A stretch of 64,000 nucleotides of DNA from Proteiniclasticum sp043951855. GTDB lineage: Bacteria > Bacillota > Clostridia > Clostridiales > Clostridiaceae. The notes beneath the pieces are model-generated. The model ran no database searches, was not told the DNA's origin, and saw only the letters and a program-made list of their open reading frames with translations. The DNA is taken from positions 186,001 to 250,000 of the forward strand of contig NZ_JBINJW010000001.1 in assembly GCF_043951855.1 (NCBI RefSeq). Reading direction: 5' to 3'. The position numbers and the translations under genes are program-made. How positions within the stretch are numbered: the first letter of the stretch is position 1; every line of letters starts with the position of its first letter. This document shows, piece by piece, positions 8,072 to 15,799 of this stretch.

Positions 8072-8902
8072 TTAAAATCCTCCTTCGATTTCCGAAATGG
8101 CCTGTTCGTACTGCTCTTTGTTTGGCGCTTTCCCGTGCCAGCCCACTACATCTTCCATGTAGGAAACACCTTTTCCCTTTACCGTATCCAGAACGACGCA
8201 CTTAGGTTTCCCGTTCTTCGCTTCTCTGATTTCATCCAGCGTCTTCACGATGGACTCCATATCATGCCCGTCGATTCTTCTGGTATCAAATCCGAATGCT
8301 TCAAATTTCTTCTTCAGGTCCTGAGTAGGCATGACTTCATCACAGATGCCGTCACACTGGAGTCTGTTGTCATCCACAAACACCACCAGGTTATCCAGCT
8401 CATATTTCACTGCAGTCTGAGCCGCTTCCCAGATCTGTCCTTCCTGACATTCTCCGTCTCCAACCAGTACAAATGTCCTGTAGGATTTCTCATCCATCTT
8501 CCCTGCAAGAGCCATTCCGACGCCTGCAGAAAGCCCCTGTCCAAGTGATCCGGTGGAAATGTCGATCCCCTTTGTTCTCTTCATGTCAGGATGTCCCTGA
8601 AGAATGGAGCCATGTTGTCTTAAGGTGTAGATCTCCTCATAGGGGAAGAATCCCTTATGTGCAAGTGCGCTATACTGGATGGGGCATACATGCCCTTTTG
8701 AAAGGACGAAACGGTCACGATCCTCCCATTTCGGGTTCTTCGGATCCACGTTCATCTCCTTGAAATAGAGTGCCGCCATAAGATCCGCTGCTGACAGAGA
8801 CCCGCCTGGATGTCCTGACTGAGCTGTATAGATCATGGTGAGACTGGTTTTTCTCAGGTCTTTTGCAATATTTTTCAGTTCTTCGATGCTTGTATGATTC
8901 AC
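8072..8902 (-). CDS. Transketolase N-terminal subunit (thiamine-diphosphate domain)
   Basis: A 276-residue protein matching the first domain of transketolase, which transfers two-carbon ketol units. The thiamine-diphosphate motif is complete, from GDGECQEG near residue 145 to the asparagine of VDDNRLQ about 30 residues later. Substrate-side histidine motifs are also present (SGHPGGSL near residue 30, SKGHVCP near 69, QGHPDM near 103). The stop lies one base before the start of the C-terminal subunit, so the two are translationally coupled. Together with TRAP import and an SDR, this split enzyme probably acts on a dedicated sugar or sugar acid, as in known apulose-type pathways; no sugar kinase is present here to test that. 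A normal single-chain transketolase is encoded at 22.5-24.5 kb. Confidence 0.93.
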   Translation of the reverse strand: MNHTSIEELKNIAKDLRKTSLTMIYTAQSGHPGGSLSAADLMAALYFKEMNVDPKNPKWEDRDRFVLSKGHVCPIQYSALAHKGFFPYEEIYTLRQHGSILQGHPDMKRTKGIDISTGSLGQGLSAGVGMALAGKMDEKSYRTFVLVGDGECQEGQIWEAAQTAVKYELDNLVVFVDDNRLQCDGICDEVMPTQDLKKKFEAFGFDTRRIDGHDMESIVKTLDEIREAKNGKPKCVVLDTVKGKGVSYMEDVVGWHGKAPNKEQYEQAISEIEGGF

Positions 8903-8952
8903 AATAAATTCCTCCTCTGGAATATGATATGCATTCTATAAAACAGCTTTCA

Positions 8953-10230
8953 TCAACCCATGAGTGTCGTCAGGAAGAGCGATACTTCAGGGATATACGT
9001 TACAATCAGTAATACAATCAGCGCCATGATTATCAGTGGCATGGCCGCTTTTGAGATTTTAGAGAGATTCACCTCTCCGATGCCGCAGGCTACATAGAGG
9101 TTGACGCCCACAGGCGGAGTAACAAGTCCAATGGCCAGATTCACGATCATCACCACACCCAGATGAACCAGATCAATCCCCAGCGCCATGGCGACCGGAA
9201 GGAAAAGCGGTGTAAAGATATACAGCGCTGAAGTGGAATCAAGGAATGCTCCTGCAATGATCAGAATGATGTTCACAATGATGAAGAAGATGATGGTGCT
9301 TCCTCCGGTCACATCGATGAACATGGTGCTGATGGCCTCTCCTATGCCCGAAACCGTAATGACCCAGGCAAAGAGACTTGCTGTGGCAGTGATGAGCATC
9401 ACCACTGCTGTCTGCGATGTGGAATCGATGAGCAGACCATACAGGTCCTTCATGGTGATGCTTTTATACACAAAGATTCCTACAATCAGTCCATAGACCG
9501 CAGAAACCGCTGCAGCTTCCGTCGGAGTGAATATTCCGCCATAGATCCCACCTAGAATGATCACCGGCATAAGGAGTCCCCAGAAAGCTTCTCTGAAAGC
9601 CTTCCATCTCATTTTCGTCGATGCCTTCTCCAGCGTCTTCAGGTTAAGTTTTCTGCCCACAAGAAGGGCTACTACGGCCATACCAAGACCCATGAGTATA
9701 CCAGGTGCAAGCCCGGCTACAAAAAGAGTCCCGATGGATGCGCCAGCAATGGAGCCGTAGACTACGAAGGTGATCGATGGCGGGATGATGACGCCAATGG
9801 CTCCCGATGTGGCCATCAGAGCAGATGAAAACTCTTTGGAGTATCCGGTTTTCGCCATGGCTGGAATGAGTATCATGCCTAGGGCTGCCACCGTTGCAGG
9901 ACCAGATCCTGAAATCGCAGCAAAGAATGTTGCCACCAGAACCACCACCATGGCCATGCCACCTTTCAGGTGACCCACGAAGGCTTCTGCCAGTTGAATC
10001 AGTCTGCTTGAAATACCTGCTCTCTCCATGATGTTTCCGCCAAGTATGAAGAATGGTATGGCCAGCAGTACAAACTTACTGGTGGCGGCATAGACATTCA
10101 TCGGTACGACAATGAAGTCGATGTTTTCAACCATGAGTGCTGCCAACGAGGAGAGCCCCAGCGTAATGGCTATGGGCACATTAAGAAGAAGCAGAATGAC
10201 AAATGTCAGGAATAATACAATCGTCGTCAT
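8953..10230 (-). CDS. TRAP transporter large permease (DctM family)
   Basis: A 425-residue integral membrane protein with about twelve hydrophobic segments, the ion-coupled translocation subunit of a tripartite ATP-independent periplasmic transporter. The family features are clear: an N-terminal NVPIAITLGLSS segment, AIPFFILGGNIMERAGIS near residue 75, SGSGPATVAALG near 108, the PPSITFVVYG region near 150, and the VTPPVGVNLYV motif near residue 370. It follows the small permease by 3 bases and precedes the transketolase subunit by 50, so uptake and catabolism are co-expressed. It couples uptake to a sodium or proton gradient by family knowledge; the substrate is unknown. Confidence 0.95.
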   Translation of the reverse strand: MTTIVLFLTFVILLLLNVPIAITLGLSSLAALMVENIDFIVVPMNVYAATSKFVLLAIPFFILGGNIMERAGISSRLIQLAEAFVGHLKGGMAMVVVLVATFFAAISGSGPATVAALGMILIPAMAKTGYSKEFSSALMATSGAIGVIIPPSITFVVYGSIAGASIGTLFVAGLAPGILMGLGMAVVALLVGRKLNLKTLEKASTKMRWKAFREAFWGLLMPVIILGGIYGGIFTPTEAAAVSAVYGLIVGIFVYKSITMKDLYGLLIDSTSQTAVVMLITATASLFAWVITVSGIGEAISTMFIDVTGGSTIIFFIIVNIILIIAGAFLDSTSALYIFTPLFLPVAMALGIDLVHLGVVMIVNLAIGLVTPPVGVNLYVACGIGEVNLSKISKAAMPLIIMALIVLLIVTYIPEVSLFLTTLMG

Positions 10231-10233
10231 AGC

Positions 10234-10698
10234 CTATACCTCCTCCTTTACAGCTGCGATGGTCTTTTCAGTGAATCTGATCAGAAGCAGCAGTGCACCA
10301 AGTGGTACAAAGGATCCAAATATCCATTCAGGCAGCTGCATTCCTGCTGTGAGCTGCTCCAGTCGATATTCGTTGTACGCCATGATCGCTCCGAAATACA
10401 CCAGGACAGCTGTGAACAGCACCCCTAAAGCGTTCCCGAAAATGTTCAGTGCTTTCTGGGTCTTCAGTGAAAGATTGTCTGTGATGATACTCAGTCCAAG
10501 ATGCGCATTTCTTTTCGCCGCAATGGATGCACCGACCAGTGTCAGAAGCACAAAGAGATTTGTGGTGATTTCATCCGTGAAGGACAGGGAAGCACTGAAT
10601 ACAAATCTTGCTATGACGTTGACAAAAGCGAGGATGGTCATGGTCAGAAGACAGATGACTGCAATGATTTCTTCGATCTTACTAAATATTTTCTTCAA
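10234..10698 (-). CDS. TRAP transporter small permease (DctQ family)
   Basis: A 154-residue protein with four hydrophobic helices, the small membrane subunit of the TRAP transporter. Family hallmarks are the segment ending in FARFVFSASLSFTDEI (normally NVI.R....SL.W.EE) near residue 30 and the conserved AKRNAHLGLSI stretch near residue 60. The start is a TTG at 10698, chosen because AGGAGG ends 8 bases upstream. It sits between the binding-protein and large-permease genes, 12 bases after the former and 3 before the latter. Confidence 0.92.
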   Translation of the reverse strand: MKKIFSKIEEIIAVICLLTMTILAFVNVIARFVFSASLSFTDEITTNLFVLLTLVGASIAAKRNAHLGLSIITDNLSLKTQKALNIFGNALGVLFTAVLVYFGAIMAYNEYRLEQLTAGMQLPEWIFGSFVPLGALLLLIRFTEKTIAAVKEEV

Positions 10699-10710
10699 TT
10701 CTTCGCCCTC

Positions 10711-11742
10711 CTATTCCATGAGTCCAAAAGCTTCCGCCGCTTCTGATCCATATTTTTCGATGAAATACGCCTGAAGTTCCGTGATCTTCGCTTTGAACGG
10801 TTTCAGTTCTTCGCTGGACAGCTCCGTGACTTCCATGCCGTAGTCTCTGAACCTCTCGATGAGCTGCTTCTCTTCCTCTTCCACCATATCCCTTCCCCAT
10901 TCACAGGCTTCCAGAGATTTTTCATGTAGAAGATTCTGTGTCGCTTCAGGAAGTTCATTGAACTTCTTTGTATTCATCACAAACAGATAATTTTCATAGG
11001 TGTAGTTCCATACCGTCATGTATTTCTGTATTTCATACATGTTGGCCGAGTTTGTGACACTGAATCCATTTTCCTGTCCGTCGATGGTGCCCTGCTGAAG
11101 TGCCGTGAACACTTCGCTCCAGCTCATGGCAACAGGATCAGCCCCAAAGGCTCTCCAGAAATTCATATATACTTCTCCACCTGGAATTCTGATTTTCAGT
11201 CCTTCCACATCTTCAGGAGACTTCACCGGTCTTTTGCTGTTGGTGATCTGCCTGAATCCGTTATGGACAGAGCCCATATAGGTGAGCCCTTTCTCGCTGA
11301 GCACTTCACCGTAGTAGGCACCACCACTGGCATCAATGACGTCTCTGGCCTGCTGGTAGTTGTCGAAAATCCATGGTATCGTTCCTACAAGCAGTCTCTG
11401 ATCAAGTACAGACATGGCACTGGATGCATAGGCGGCGATTTCCGTTGCCCCTTGAGCAACCATTTCGACCCCTTTTGTTCCATTACCACCCGCCAGCTGG
11501 TCATTGGTGAAGACCTTGATGATGATGTTTCCCTCAGATGCTTCCTTCACCAGTTCAGCAAATCTCTTTGCCGTCTTCGTGTCTGTAGCGATATCCGTGC
11601 CATTGACCGTCATGCGAAGCGTCATCTTCGGATAAAGCTCTTCATCTCCGGTACCTATATTTTCGGTAGCGCCGACGCACCCGGATAATACTGGCATCAA
11701 TAGTATGATTGAAGCGGCTAAGGCCGCCAGTTTCTTTTTCAT
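10711..11742 (-). CDS. TRAP transporter substrate-binding lipoprotein (DctP family)
   Basis: A 343-residue lipoprotein that captures the substrate outside the membrane. A lipoprotein signal peptide ends at the lipobox LSGC (Cys 21). The mature part has the DctP fold markers: TDQLAGGNG-like NDQLAGGNGTKG near residue 95, the conserved substrate-binding arginine in GLKIRIPG near residue 176, and the TALQQGTIDGQENG segment near residue 208. The arginine pairs with a carboxylate in most characterised TRAP proteins, which favours an acidic or carboxylated substrate such as a sugar acid; this is inference. It lies 18 bases after the RpiR gene. The full TRAP set P-Q-M is intact. Confidence 0.95.
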   Translation of the reverse strand: MKKKLAALAASIILLMPVLSGCVGATENIGTGDEELYPKMTLRMTVNGTDIATDTKTAKRFAELVKEASEGNIIIKVFTNDQLAGGNGTKGVEMVAQGATEIAAYASSAMSVLDQRLLVGTIPWIFDNYQQARDVIDASGGAYYGEVLSEKGLTYMGSVHNGFRQITNSKRPVKSPEDVEGLKIRIPGGEVYMNFWRAFGADPVAMSWSEVFTALQQGTIDGQENGFSVTNSANMYEIQKYMTVWNYTYENYLFVMNTKKFNELPEATQNLLHEKSLEACEWGRDMVEEEEKQLIERFRDYGMEVTELSSEELKPFKAKITELQAYFIEKYGSEAAEAFGLME

Positions 11743-11760
11743 GTATAGTCTCCTCCATGA

Positions 11761-12627
11761 TTACACTCTCTTTAAGCTGTATGCTTCCTTGGATTTCTCA
11801 TTGTTTCTGGAATACTTGTCAAAATCTCTTGATAGAATTCCAAGCTGAAGTACGCCGATGACGCACAGTTCACTGATTCTTGCTGCCGGTACATCACTTA
11901 AGGATAATGTATCTCTTGATGTGGAATATAATAGAATATCCGCTTCATCCGACATGGGTGTCTTCTGATATCCGGTGATGCAGATGATCTTCGCACCGTT
12001 TCTTCTTGCCTGTCTCATGGAATCCAGGGTGTTCTTTGTTCTACCACTGTGAATGATGGCGATGACCACATCCTCTTCTGTCAGATGAGTGGCTGCCATG
12101 ACCTGAAGAAACGCATCAGTTTCCACCATGCAAGGCAGTCCCAGCTGCAGAAACAGATTGTATGTGCTGAGACAGATGGAACCGGATCCGCCTTCCCCTA
12201 TGATCAGAATCCTCTTTGCCTTTATGATCTCATCAATGGCTTTATCCATTTCATGATTGTCGATCATCTGCATGGTGTCATCAATGATCATCTGGTTGAT
12301 TTTCGCAAACTTCTGCTTGATTCTGGCGATATCATCGTCTTCATCAATGGCCTGCTCAATTCCATAGGAAGAAAGAATCTGATTTTCCATATAGTACTTC
12401 AGTTCGTTATACCCTTTAAAGCCGATGGCCTTACTGAACCTGATGATGGATGCAGGACTGGTATCGCATCTTTCAGAAAGCTCCATGGTGGTCAGGGATG
12501 AGATCTCTTCCTGATTCTCCAGAATATAATCTGCAATCCTCTTTTCCACAACGCTGTAGGAATCATAATAAGCAATGATACGATCGATGGTTTCTGTATT
12601 TTTTCCCCGGGGATCAAATCTGTTCAT
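11761..12627 (-). CDS. RpiR/MurR-family transcriptional regulator
   Basis: A 288-residue regulator with an N-terminal RpiR helix-turn-helix (residues ~20-85, including ELSERCDTSPASIIRFSKAIGFKGYNEL) and a C-terminal SIS sugar-phosphate-binding domain (residues ~120-255, including IIGEGGSGSICLS and IIHSGRTKNTLD). Such proteins sense phosphorylated sugars. The start was moved 37 codons inside the longest ORF to the ATG at 12627, because AAAGGAGG lies 5 bases before it. It is the first gene of the TRAP-transketolase operon and is expected to control it through the palindromes found upstream. It may autoregulate, since one palindrome overlaps the predicted transcription start. Confidence 0.93.
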   Translation of the reverse strand: MNRFDPRGKNTETIDRIIAYYDSYSVVEKRIADYILENQEEISSLTTMELSERCDTSPASIIRFSKAIGFKGYNELKYYMENQILSSYGIEQAIDEDDDIARIKQKFAKINQMIIDDTMQMIDNHEMDKAIDEIIKAKRILIIGEGGSGSICLSTYNLFLQLGLPCMVETDAFLQVMAATHLTEEDVVIAIIHSGRTKNTLDSMRQARRNGAKIICITGYQKTPMSDEADILLYSTSRDTLSLSDVPAARISELCVIGVLQLGILSRDFDKYSRNNEKSKEAYSLKRV

Positions 12628-12690
12628 ATGTGCCTCCTTTATATATAAAGAAATGAATGTAATTCGTTTCACAAAACCTATTATTTTTTT

Positions 12691-12702
12691 GAAATATATT
12701 TC
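12691..12702. promoter_or_regulatory. Palindrome at the operon's predicted transcription start
   Basis: GAAATATATTTC is a perfect 12-bp palindrome. It lies immediately downstream of the predicted -10 element, a position where a bound repressor would block initiation. The binding protein is inferred to be the adjacent RpiR regulator. Confidence 0.45.
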
Positions 12703-12709
12703 TGCAGAT

Positions 12710-12738
12710 ACTGTATAACGTTTCCAATTCACTGTCAA
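12710..12738 (-). promoter_or_regulatory. Probable promoter of the rpiR-TRAP-transketolase operon
   Basis: Reading leftward, TTGACA (12738-12733) is followed by a 17-base spacer and TACAGT (12715-12710), a fair -10. The predicted transcription start falls near 12703, about 75 bases before the RpiR start codon. Confidence 0.5.
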
Positions 12739-12942
12739 CGAGTGTCAAACATTTAACATGTCGTCAATGAGAACATTTTCATATATTTGCTTTTAAAAGA
12801 CATATGTTCAGACTTTCTATTTTGATAAAAACAGATTTTCTACGGGTTCAGATATGCTTTTCCCCTTTTTACGGGATCATATTAATAGATTCTCAAAGTT
12901 TCTGAAAACCATTTCCATGTTTTCATATTGATAATCCTCATC

Positions 12943-12956
12943 ATGAAACGTTTCAT
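12943..12956. promoter_or_regulatory. Operator-like palindrome 1 (perfect)
   Basis: ATGAAACGTTTCAT, a perfect 14-bp palindrome, lies about 320 bases upstream of the RpiR start. Inverted repeats of this GAAA-NN-TTTC type are common as operators of RpiR-family regulators; the assignment is inferred. Confidence 0.5.
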
Positions 12957-13037
12957 CAAAAGGAAGTCCAGCGGTCTCAGATTCTGGTGGAATCGCACTG
13001 TTTAACAGATTATCCCTATGGCATCGCCAGTTTCTTC

Positions 13038-13051
13038 ATGAAATATTTCAT
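13038..13051. promoter_or_regulatory. Operator-like palindrome 2 (perfect)
   Basis: ATGAAATATTTCAT, a perfect 14-bp palindrome, is 95 bases centre-to-centre from the first copy. It has the same ATGAAA-NN-TTTCAT frame with different central bases. Confidence 0.5.
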
Positions 13052-13244
13052 CCTTTTCTCCTGCTTTGCCTGCTCCTCCAGGTAATGCTGTCTAAGATTT
13101 ATCGATTTCAGAAGAATTCTCTTTTTCTTCTCGTTAAAAATATAACATATCCCGTTTCATGATCGTTTCATACAGCGGAATTATGAAATGGATTCAGATG
13201 GCACCCTTTTCAAAAATGGTGGTCATTTCTGCAAAACAAATCCC

Positions 13245-13282
13245 ATGAGATATTTCATCTTTATTTCAATGAAACATTTCAT
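13245..13282. promoter_or_regulatory. Operator-like palindromes 3 and 4 (paired)
   Basis: ATGAGATATTTCAT (13245-13258, one mismatch) and ATGAAACATTTCAT (13269-13282, a purine/pyrimidine variant of the same frame) lie 24 bases apart centre-to-centre, close to two helical turns plus a few bases. This pairing could allow cooperative binding on one DNA face. Confidence 0.5.
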
Positions 13283-13332
13283 GGGATTTACATTCCCTAT
13301 CCAGATGCACAGCATTGCAGCTGCCATCAAAA

Positions 13333-13365
13333 AAAGAACCTGCCATCATGACAGGTTCTTTCTTC
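13333..13365 (-). terminator. Terminator of the PfpI gene
   Basis: A 10-bp stem (13333-13342 with 13352-13361) has a 9-base loop and, on the minus strand, seven T residues. It begins 10 bases after the stop codon of the DJ-1/PfpI gene. Confidence 0.85.
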
Positions 13366-13371
13366 AAAATC

Positions 13372-13896
13372 CTATTTATTCTTTTCTTTGAATTTCTTCA
13401 CTTCATCTATGAAAGATGTCATATAGACATGAAGATCCTTAGGCGATCTGGACGAAATGATATTTTCGGATACCACTACTTCTTTATCCACCCAGGTAAG
13501 TCCTGCACCTTCCAGGTCAGCCTTGATTTTCTTTGTGCTGGTTCCGGTCTTCCCTTGGAGAATTCCTGCTGTAACGGGTACCCATCCTGCATGACAGATC
13601 ATGCCTATCGGTTTATTCTGATCGTTGAAGTCCTTCGTCAGCTGAATGCATCCTTCTTCCACTCTCAGGATGTCCGGTGCATATCCTCCAGGAATCAGAA
13701 GTCCGTCATAGTCTTCGGCTTTCACTTCATCATAGGTTTTGTTGGCTTCCGCCTTCAGTCCATATTTTCCAGTGTAGATCTTGTTCTTATCCAGAGCAAC
13801 CACATCCACTTCCCATCCTTCTTCCTTCAGCCTGATGATGGGATACCAGAGTTCCAGATCTTCAAAAATATCAGCTACAAAAGTCAGTATTTTCAT
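13372..13896 (-). CDS. DJ-1/PfpI family protein
   Basis: A 174-residue single-domain protein of the class I glutamine-amidotransferase-like superfamily. The family's nucleophile elbow is visible as MICHAGW (Cys near residue 100), and the conserved acidic partner is in the N-terminal FEDLELWYP segment. The GGYAPDILR segment near residue 70 and a C-terminal SRSPKDLHVY region match the PfpI/YhbO branch. Members act as proteases, deglycases or chaperone-like stress proteins, and which activity applies cannot be told from sequence. The start is set by AGGAGG 8 bases upstream. It is a single-gene unit with its own terminator. Confidence 0.9.
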   Translation of the reverse strand: MKILTFVADIFEDLELWYPIIRLKEEGWEVDVVALDKNKIYTGKYGLKAEANKTYDEVKAEDYDGLLIPGGYAPDILRVEEGCIQLTKDFNDQNKPIGMICHAGWVPVTAGILQGKTGTSTKKIKADLEGAGLTWVDKEVVVSENIISSRSPKDLHVYMTSFIDEVKKFKEKNK

Positions 13897-14004
13897 TTGT
13901 CAATTCCTCCTGTTTGTTCGTTTGCTTCTATTTTACCCTAAAATCACAGGTGTTATTGACTCAAACGCCAAAGTTAATGAAGATGTTACAAATCTTCAGA
14001 TTTC

Positions 14005-14448
14005 TTAGAATGAACCATTTCTGTACTTTTTATAGAATCTATCGATATAATCTGCCACCTTCAGCTCCACGTAACTCTCTTCTCCATAGGATTCAAAAAT
14101 GCTCTCCTTATAGGAATCTTCAAGAAAGTCCTGCAGGATCCTCGTCTCCCTGCGAACCACCACACTGATGATCTGTATCTCATTTCTTCTTAAAAACAGT
14201 GCAAATCTGAGTAGTATGAAATCAATGGTCATGGAACTCAGATTTACACTGAACTCCGTAATCATGAATCTCTTCGTGCTGCACCTTATTCTTATGGCTC
14301 CGCTTCCTGTTATGAACGTCACATAGAGCCATTCCCCTTCCTTTACTTCTACCAGTGAAGAACCCACTTCAGATTTCAGGCGATTGTTTATAGGCATAAA
14401 TATGACTCTCAATAACTCCTGTTTTTCATAGAATTTGTCCTTGTTCAC
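14005..14448 (-). CDS. Unknown cytosolic protein (147 aa)
   Basis: I do not recognise this protein. It has no signal peptide or clear membrane segment, alternating beta-rich stretches in the first half (for example WLYVTFITGSGAIRIRCS) and a helical, acidic, lysine/tyrosine-rich C-terminus. The start was placed on the second GTG (14448), which has AGAGG 7 bases upstream; the GTG two codons earlier is too close to that site. It faces a 500-base intergenic region containing a Fur-like inverted repeat at about 14487-14501, directly upstream of this gene as well. No function is offered. Confidence 0.65.
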   Translation of the reverse strand: MNKDKFYEKQELLRVIFMPINNRLKSEVGSSLVEVKEGEWLYVTFITGSGAIRIRCSTKRFMITEFSVNLSSMTIDFILLRFALFLRRNEIQIISVVVRRETRILQDFLEDSYKESIFESYGEESYVELKVADYIDRFYKKYRNGSF

Positions 14449-14624
14449 AATCACACCTCTTTGTTTACAAATTGTTTCAATAAATTAATTGAGAATGACT
14501 TTCAATTTTACACAATCTATGTTAATATGAATTCATAACACACACAACATATTTCGAAATACGAAAAACGTAAAAGTATTTCATATTTCCCCCTTTTATA
14601 CGATTATGTATACAATAGTGTATG

Positions 14625-14655
14625 AACCCTTGAGTTTCCCCGACTCAAGGGTTTT
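14625..14655 (+). terminator. Orphan rightward terminator
   Basis: A perfect 11-bp stem (14625-14635 with 14643-14653) with a 7-base loop is followed by TTTT and a further T-rich run. No open reading frame lies upstream on the same strand for over 600 bases, so it may end a small RNA. Confidence 0.75.
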
Positions 14656-14900
14656 CCCCTTTTTATCGCTGGAAAATGTGATCTGTCTGTAATTTCAGAT
14701 ATTTCTTGTTAATCTTATTTTACACCATTGACTGTTTGAATCCTATTCTTTCACAGATTAATCTTCCTCTGTGTTTCCGAACAGAATCTCTGATGAGCTC
14801 CACTGACAATTAAAAACCTTTCAGTTTCAGCTCGATTTAATGTTTTTCTGTTAAGATTTATCTATAACCTATCCGGATATTTCAATAAATCAGAAATGAT

Positions 14901-14929
14901 TTGAAGATTCATCTGTGATGTTATATAAT
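14901..14929 (+). promoter_or_regulatory. Sigma-A promoter of the HesB-like gene pair
   Basis: TTGAAG at 14901-14906, a 17-base spacer and a consensus TATAAT at 14924-14929. It lies about 50 bases before the first start codon. Confidence 0.8.
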
Positions 14930-14979
14930 GGAATGGAAATTCAGAGTATAATGATATGAATTAAAGGGGAGTAGAATAA

Positions 14980-15330
14980 ATGAATGATACACAAATCAAA
15001 ATGATAGACATCTCAGAGGAAGGCTACCAGGAATTCAATGATCTATTGGAAGCAAATGAAATCGAACCTAAGGTGGTAAGACTCGCACTTGCAGGATTCG
15101 GATGCAGCGGACCAAGATTCGGTCTTATGGTAGACGATCCAACAGACAGCGACGTAGTGGAAGTCGTAAAAGACATCACTTTCATCGTTTCAAAGGATCT
15201 TTACAACGAATACGAAGGATTCGTCATCCTTTCTGATGAAGAAAACTTCGGGGGCGGAATGTCATTAAGACCTAAGAAGGTTGATGATGCTGCCGGATGT
15301 TCAACCTGTGCTACAGGCTGTGCTGTATAA
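14980..15330 (+). CDS. HesB-like (IscA-related) protein, copy 1
   Basis: A 116-residue small protein of the HesB/IscA-like group. The core LALAGFGCSGPRFGLMVDD (residues ~36-54) corresponds to the first conserved cysteine region of A-type iron-sulfur carriers. The family's usual C-terminal Cys-Gly-Cys is replaced here by GCSTCATGC near the end. A role in iron-sulfur or metal-thiol chemistry is family-based inference; this clostridial branch has no firmly assigned function known to me. It is followed 24 bases later by a paralogue, and the two share a promoter and a terminator. The start is preceded by AAAGGGGAG. Confidence 0.85.
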   Translation: MNDTQIKMIDISEEGYQEFNDLLEANEIEPKVVRLALAGFGCSGPRFGLMVDDPTDSDVVEVVKDITFIVSKDLYNEYEGFVILSDEENFGGGMSLRPKKVDDAAGCSTCATGCAV

Positions 15331-15354
15331 TATAACGGATAAGGAGAGTATTAC

Positions 15355-15696
15355 ATGGAGACACTAAACAAAGAACTGCTTACCATGAGCGATTCTGCAT
15401 ATGATGAATTCCTGAACTTTCTAAGATCAAATAATGTTGATAAAAACAACATCAGAATCAGCCTTGCAGGTTACGCCTGCAGCGGTCCCAGATTCGGACT
15501 TCTGGTAGATGACCGCAAGGATGGAGACATGGAAACAACCATCAAGGATCTCACCTTTTACGTGGAATCCGGACTTTACAACGAGTTTGAAGGTTTCCAG
15601 ATTCTATCCACAGAAGAGAACATGGGACAAGGAATGGTTCTAAGACCGAACAAGGTCTCTGAATCTGACTGTGGCTCCTGCAGCAGCTGCGGCTAA
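15355..15696 (+). CDS. HesB-like (IscA-related) protein, copy 2
   Basis: A 113-residue paralogue of the preceding gene, sharing the layout ISLAGYACSGPRFGLLVDD, then a DLTFYVESGLYNEFEGF segment and a C-terminal cysteine cluster (CGSCSSCG). The two copies align over their full length without gaps beyond the tails, suggesting a local tandem duplication followed by divergence; a heterodimer is possible. AAGGAGAG lies 6 bases before the ATG. It ends at a strong terminator 10 bases after the stop. Confidence 0.85.
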   Translation: METLNKELLTMSDSAYDEFLNFLRSNNVDKNNIRISLAGYACSGPRFGLLVDDRKDGDMETTIKDLTFYVESGLYNEFEGFQILSTEENMGQGMVLRPNKVSESDCGSCSSCG

Positions 15697-15706
15697 AAAA
15701 GACTTT

Positions 15707-15738
15707 AAAGGACGGATGAAAACATCCGTCCTTTTATA
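15707..15738 (+). terminator. Terminator of the HesB-like operon
   Basis: A perfect 12-bp stem (15707-15718 with 15723-15734) closes on an AAAA loop and is followed by a T residue and TATAAT. It starts 10 bases after the second HesB-like stop. Confidence 0.9.
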
Positions 15739-15754
15739 ATTCAATCATTTTGTC

Positions 15755-15790
15755 AAAAAAAGCCGATCTCCATGGAGTCTGGCTTTTTCC
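15755..15790. terminator. Terminator of the leftward MoxR/VWA unit (may act both ways)
   Basis: AAAAAGCC at 15757-15764 pairs with GGCTTTTT at 15781-15788, with a partly paired CTCC/GGAG core inside. On the minus strand it ends in seven T residues and lies 10 bases after the stop of the glycine-zipper gene. Confidence 0.8.
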
Positions 15791-15799
15791 CATGAATTT

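Larger units (their letters stand above)
12628..13371. other. 744-base control region rich in ATGAAA/TTTCAT palindromes
   Basis: No gene is supported here; a 67-codon plus-strand ORF has no ribosome site. The region contains a leftward promoter near the RpiR gene, a 12-bp palindrome at the predicted transcription start, three perfect and one near-perfect 14-bp palindromes, scattered TTTCAT half-sites (13155-13171, 13182-13188), and at its right end the terminator of the PfpI gene. Composition is AT-rich compared with flanking genes. Confidence 0.6.
14455..14979. other. 525-base gap with a Fur-like site, an orphan terminator and the HesB promoter
   Basis: No protein gene was found. From left to right it holds an inverted repeat TGAGAAT-G-ACTTTCA near 14487-14501 (7-1-7 layout like a Fur box), a strong rightward terminator at 14625-14655 with no annotated gene before it, and the sigma-A promoter of the HesB-like pair. 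A short non-coding transcript between the first two is possible. Confidence 0.55.

Noticed and set aside
12628..13371. Small ORF (67 codons) in the operator region
   Set aside because: No ribosome site, odd composition, and it overlaps the palindromes; more likely chance.
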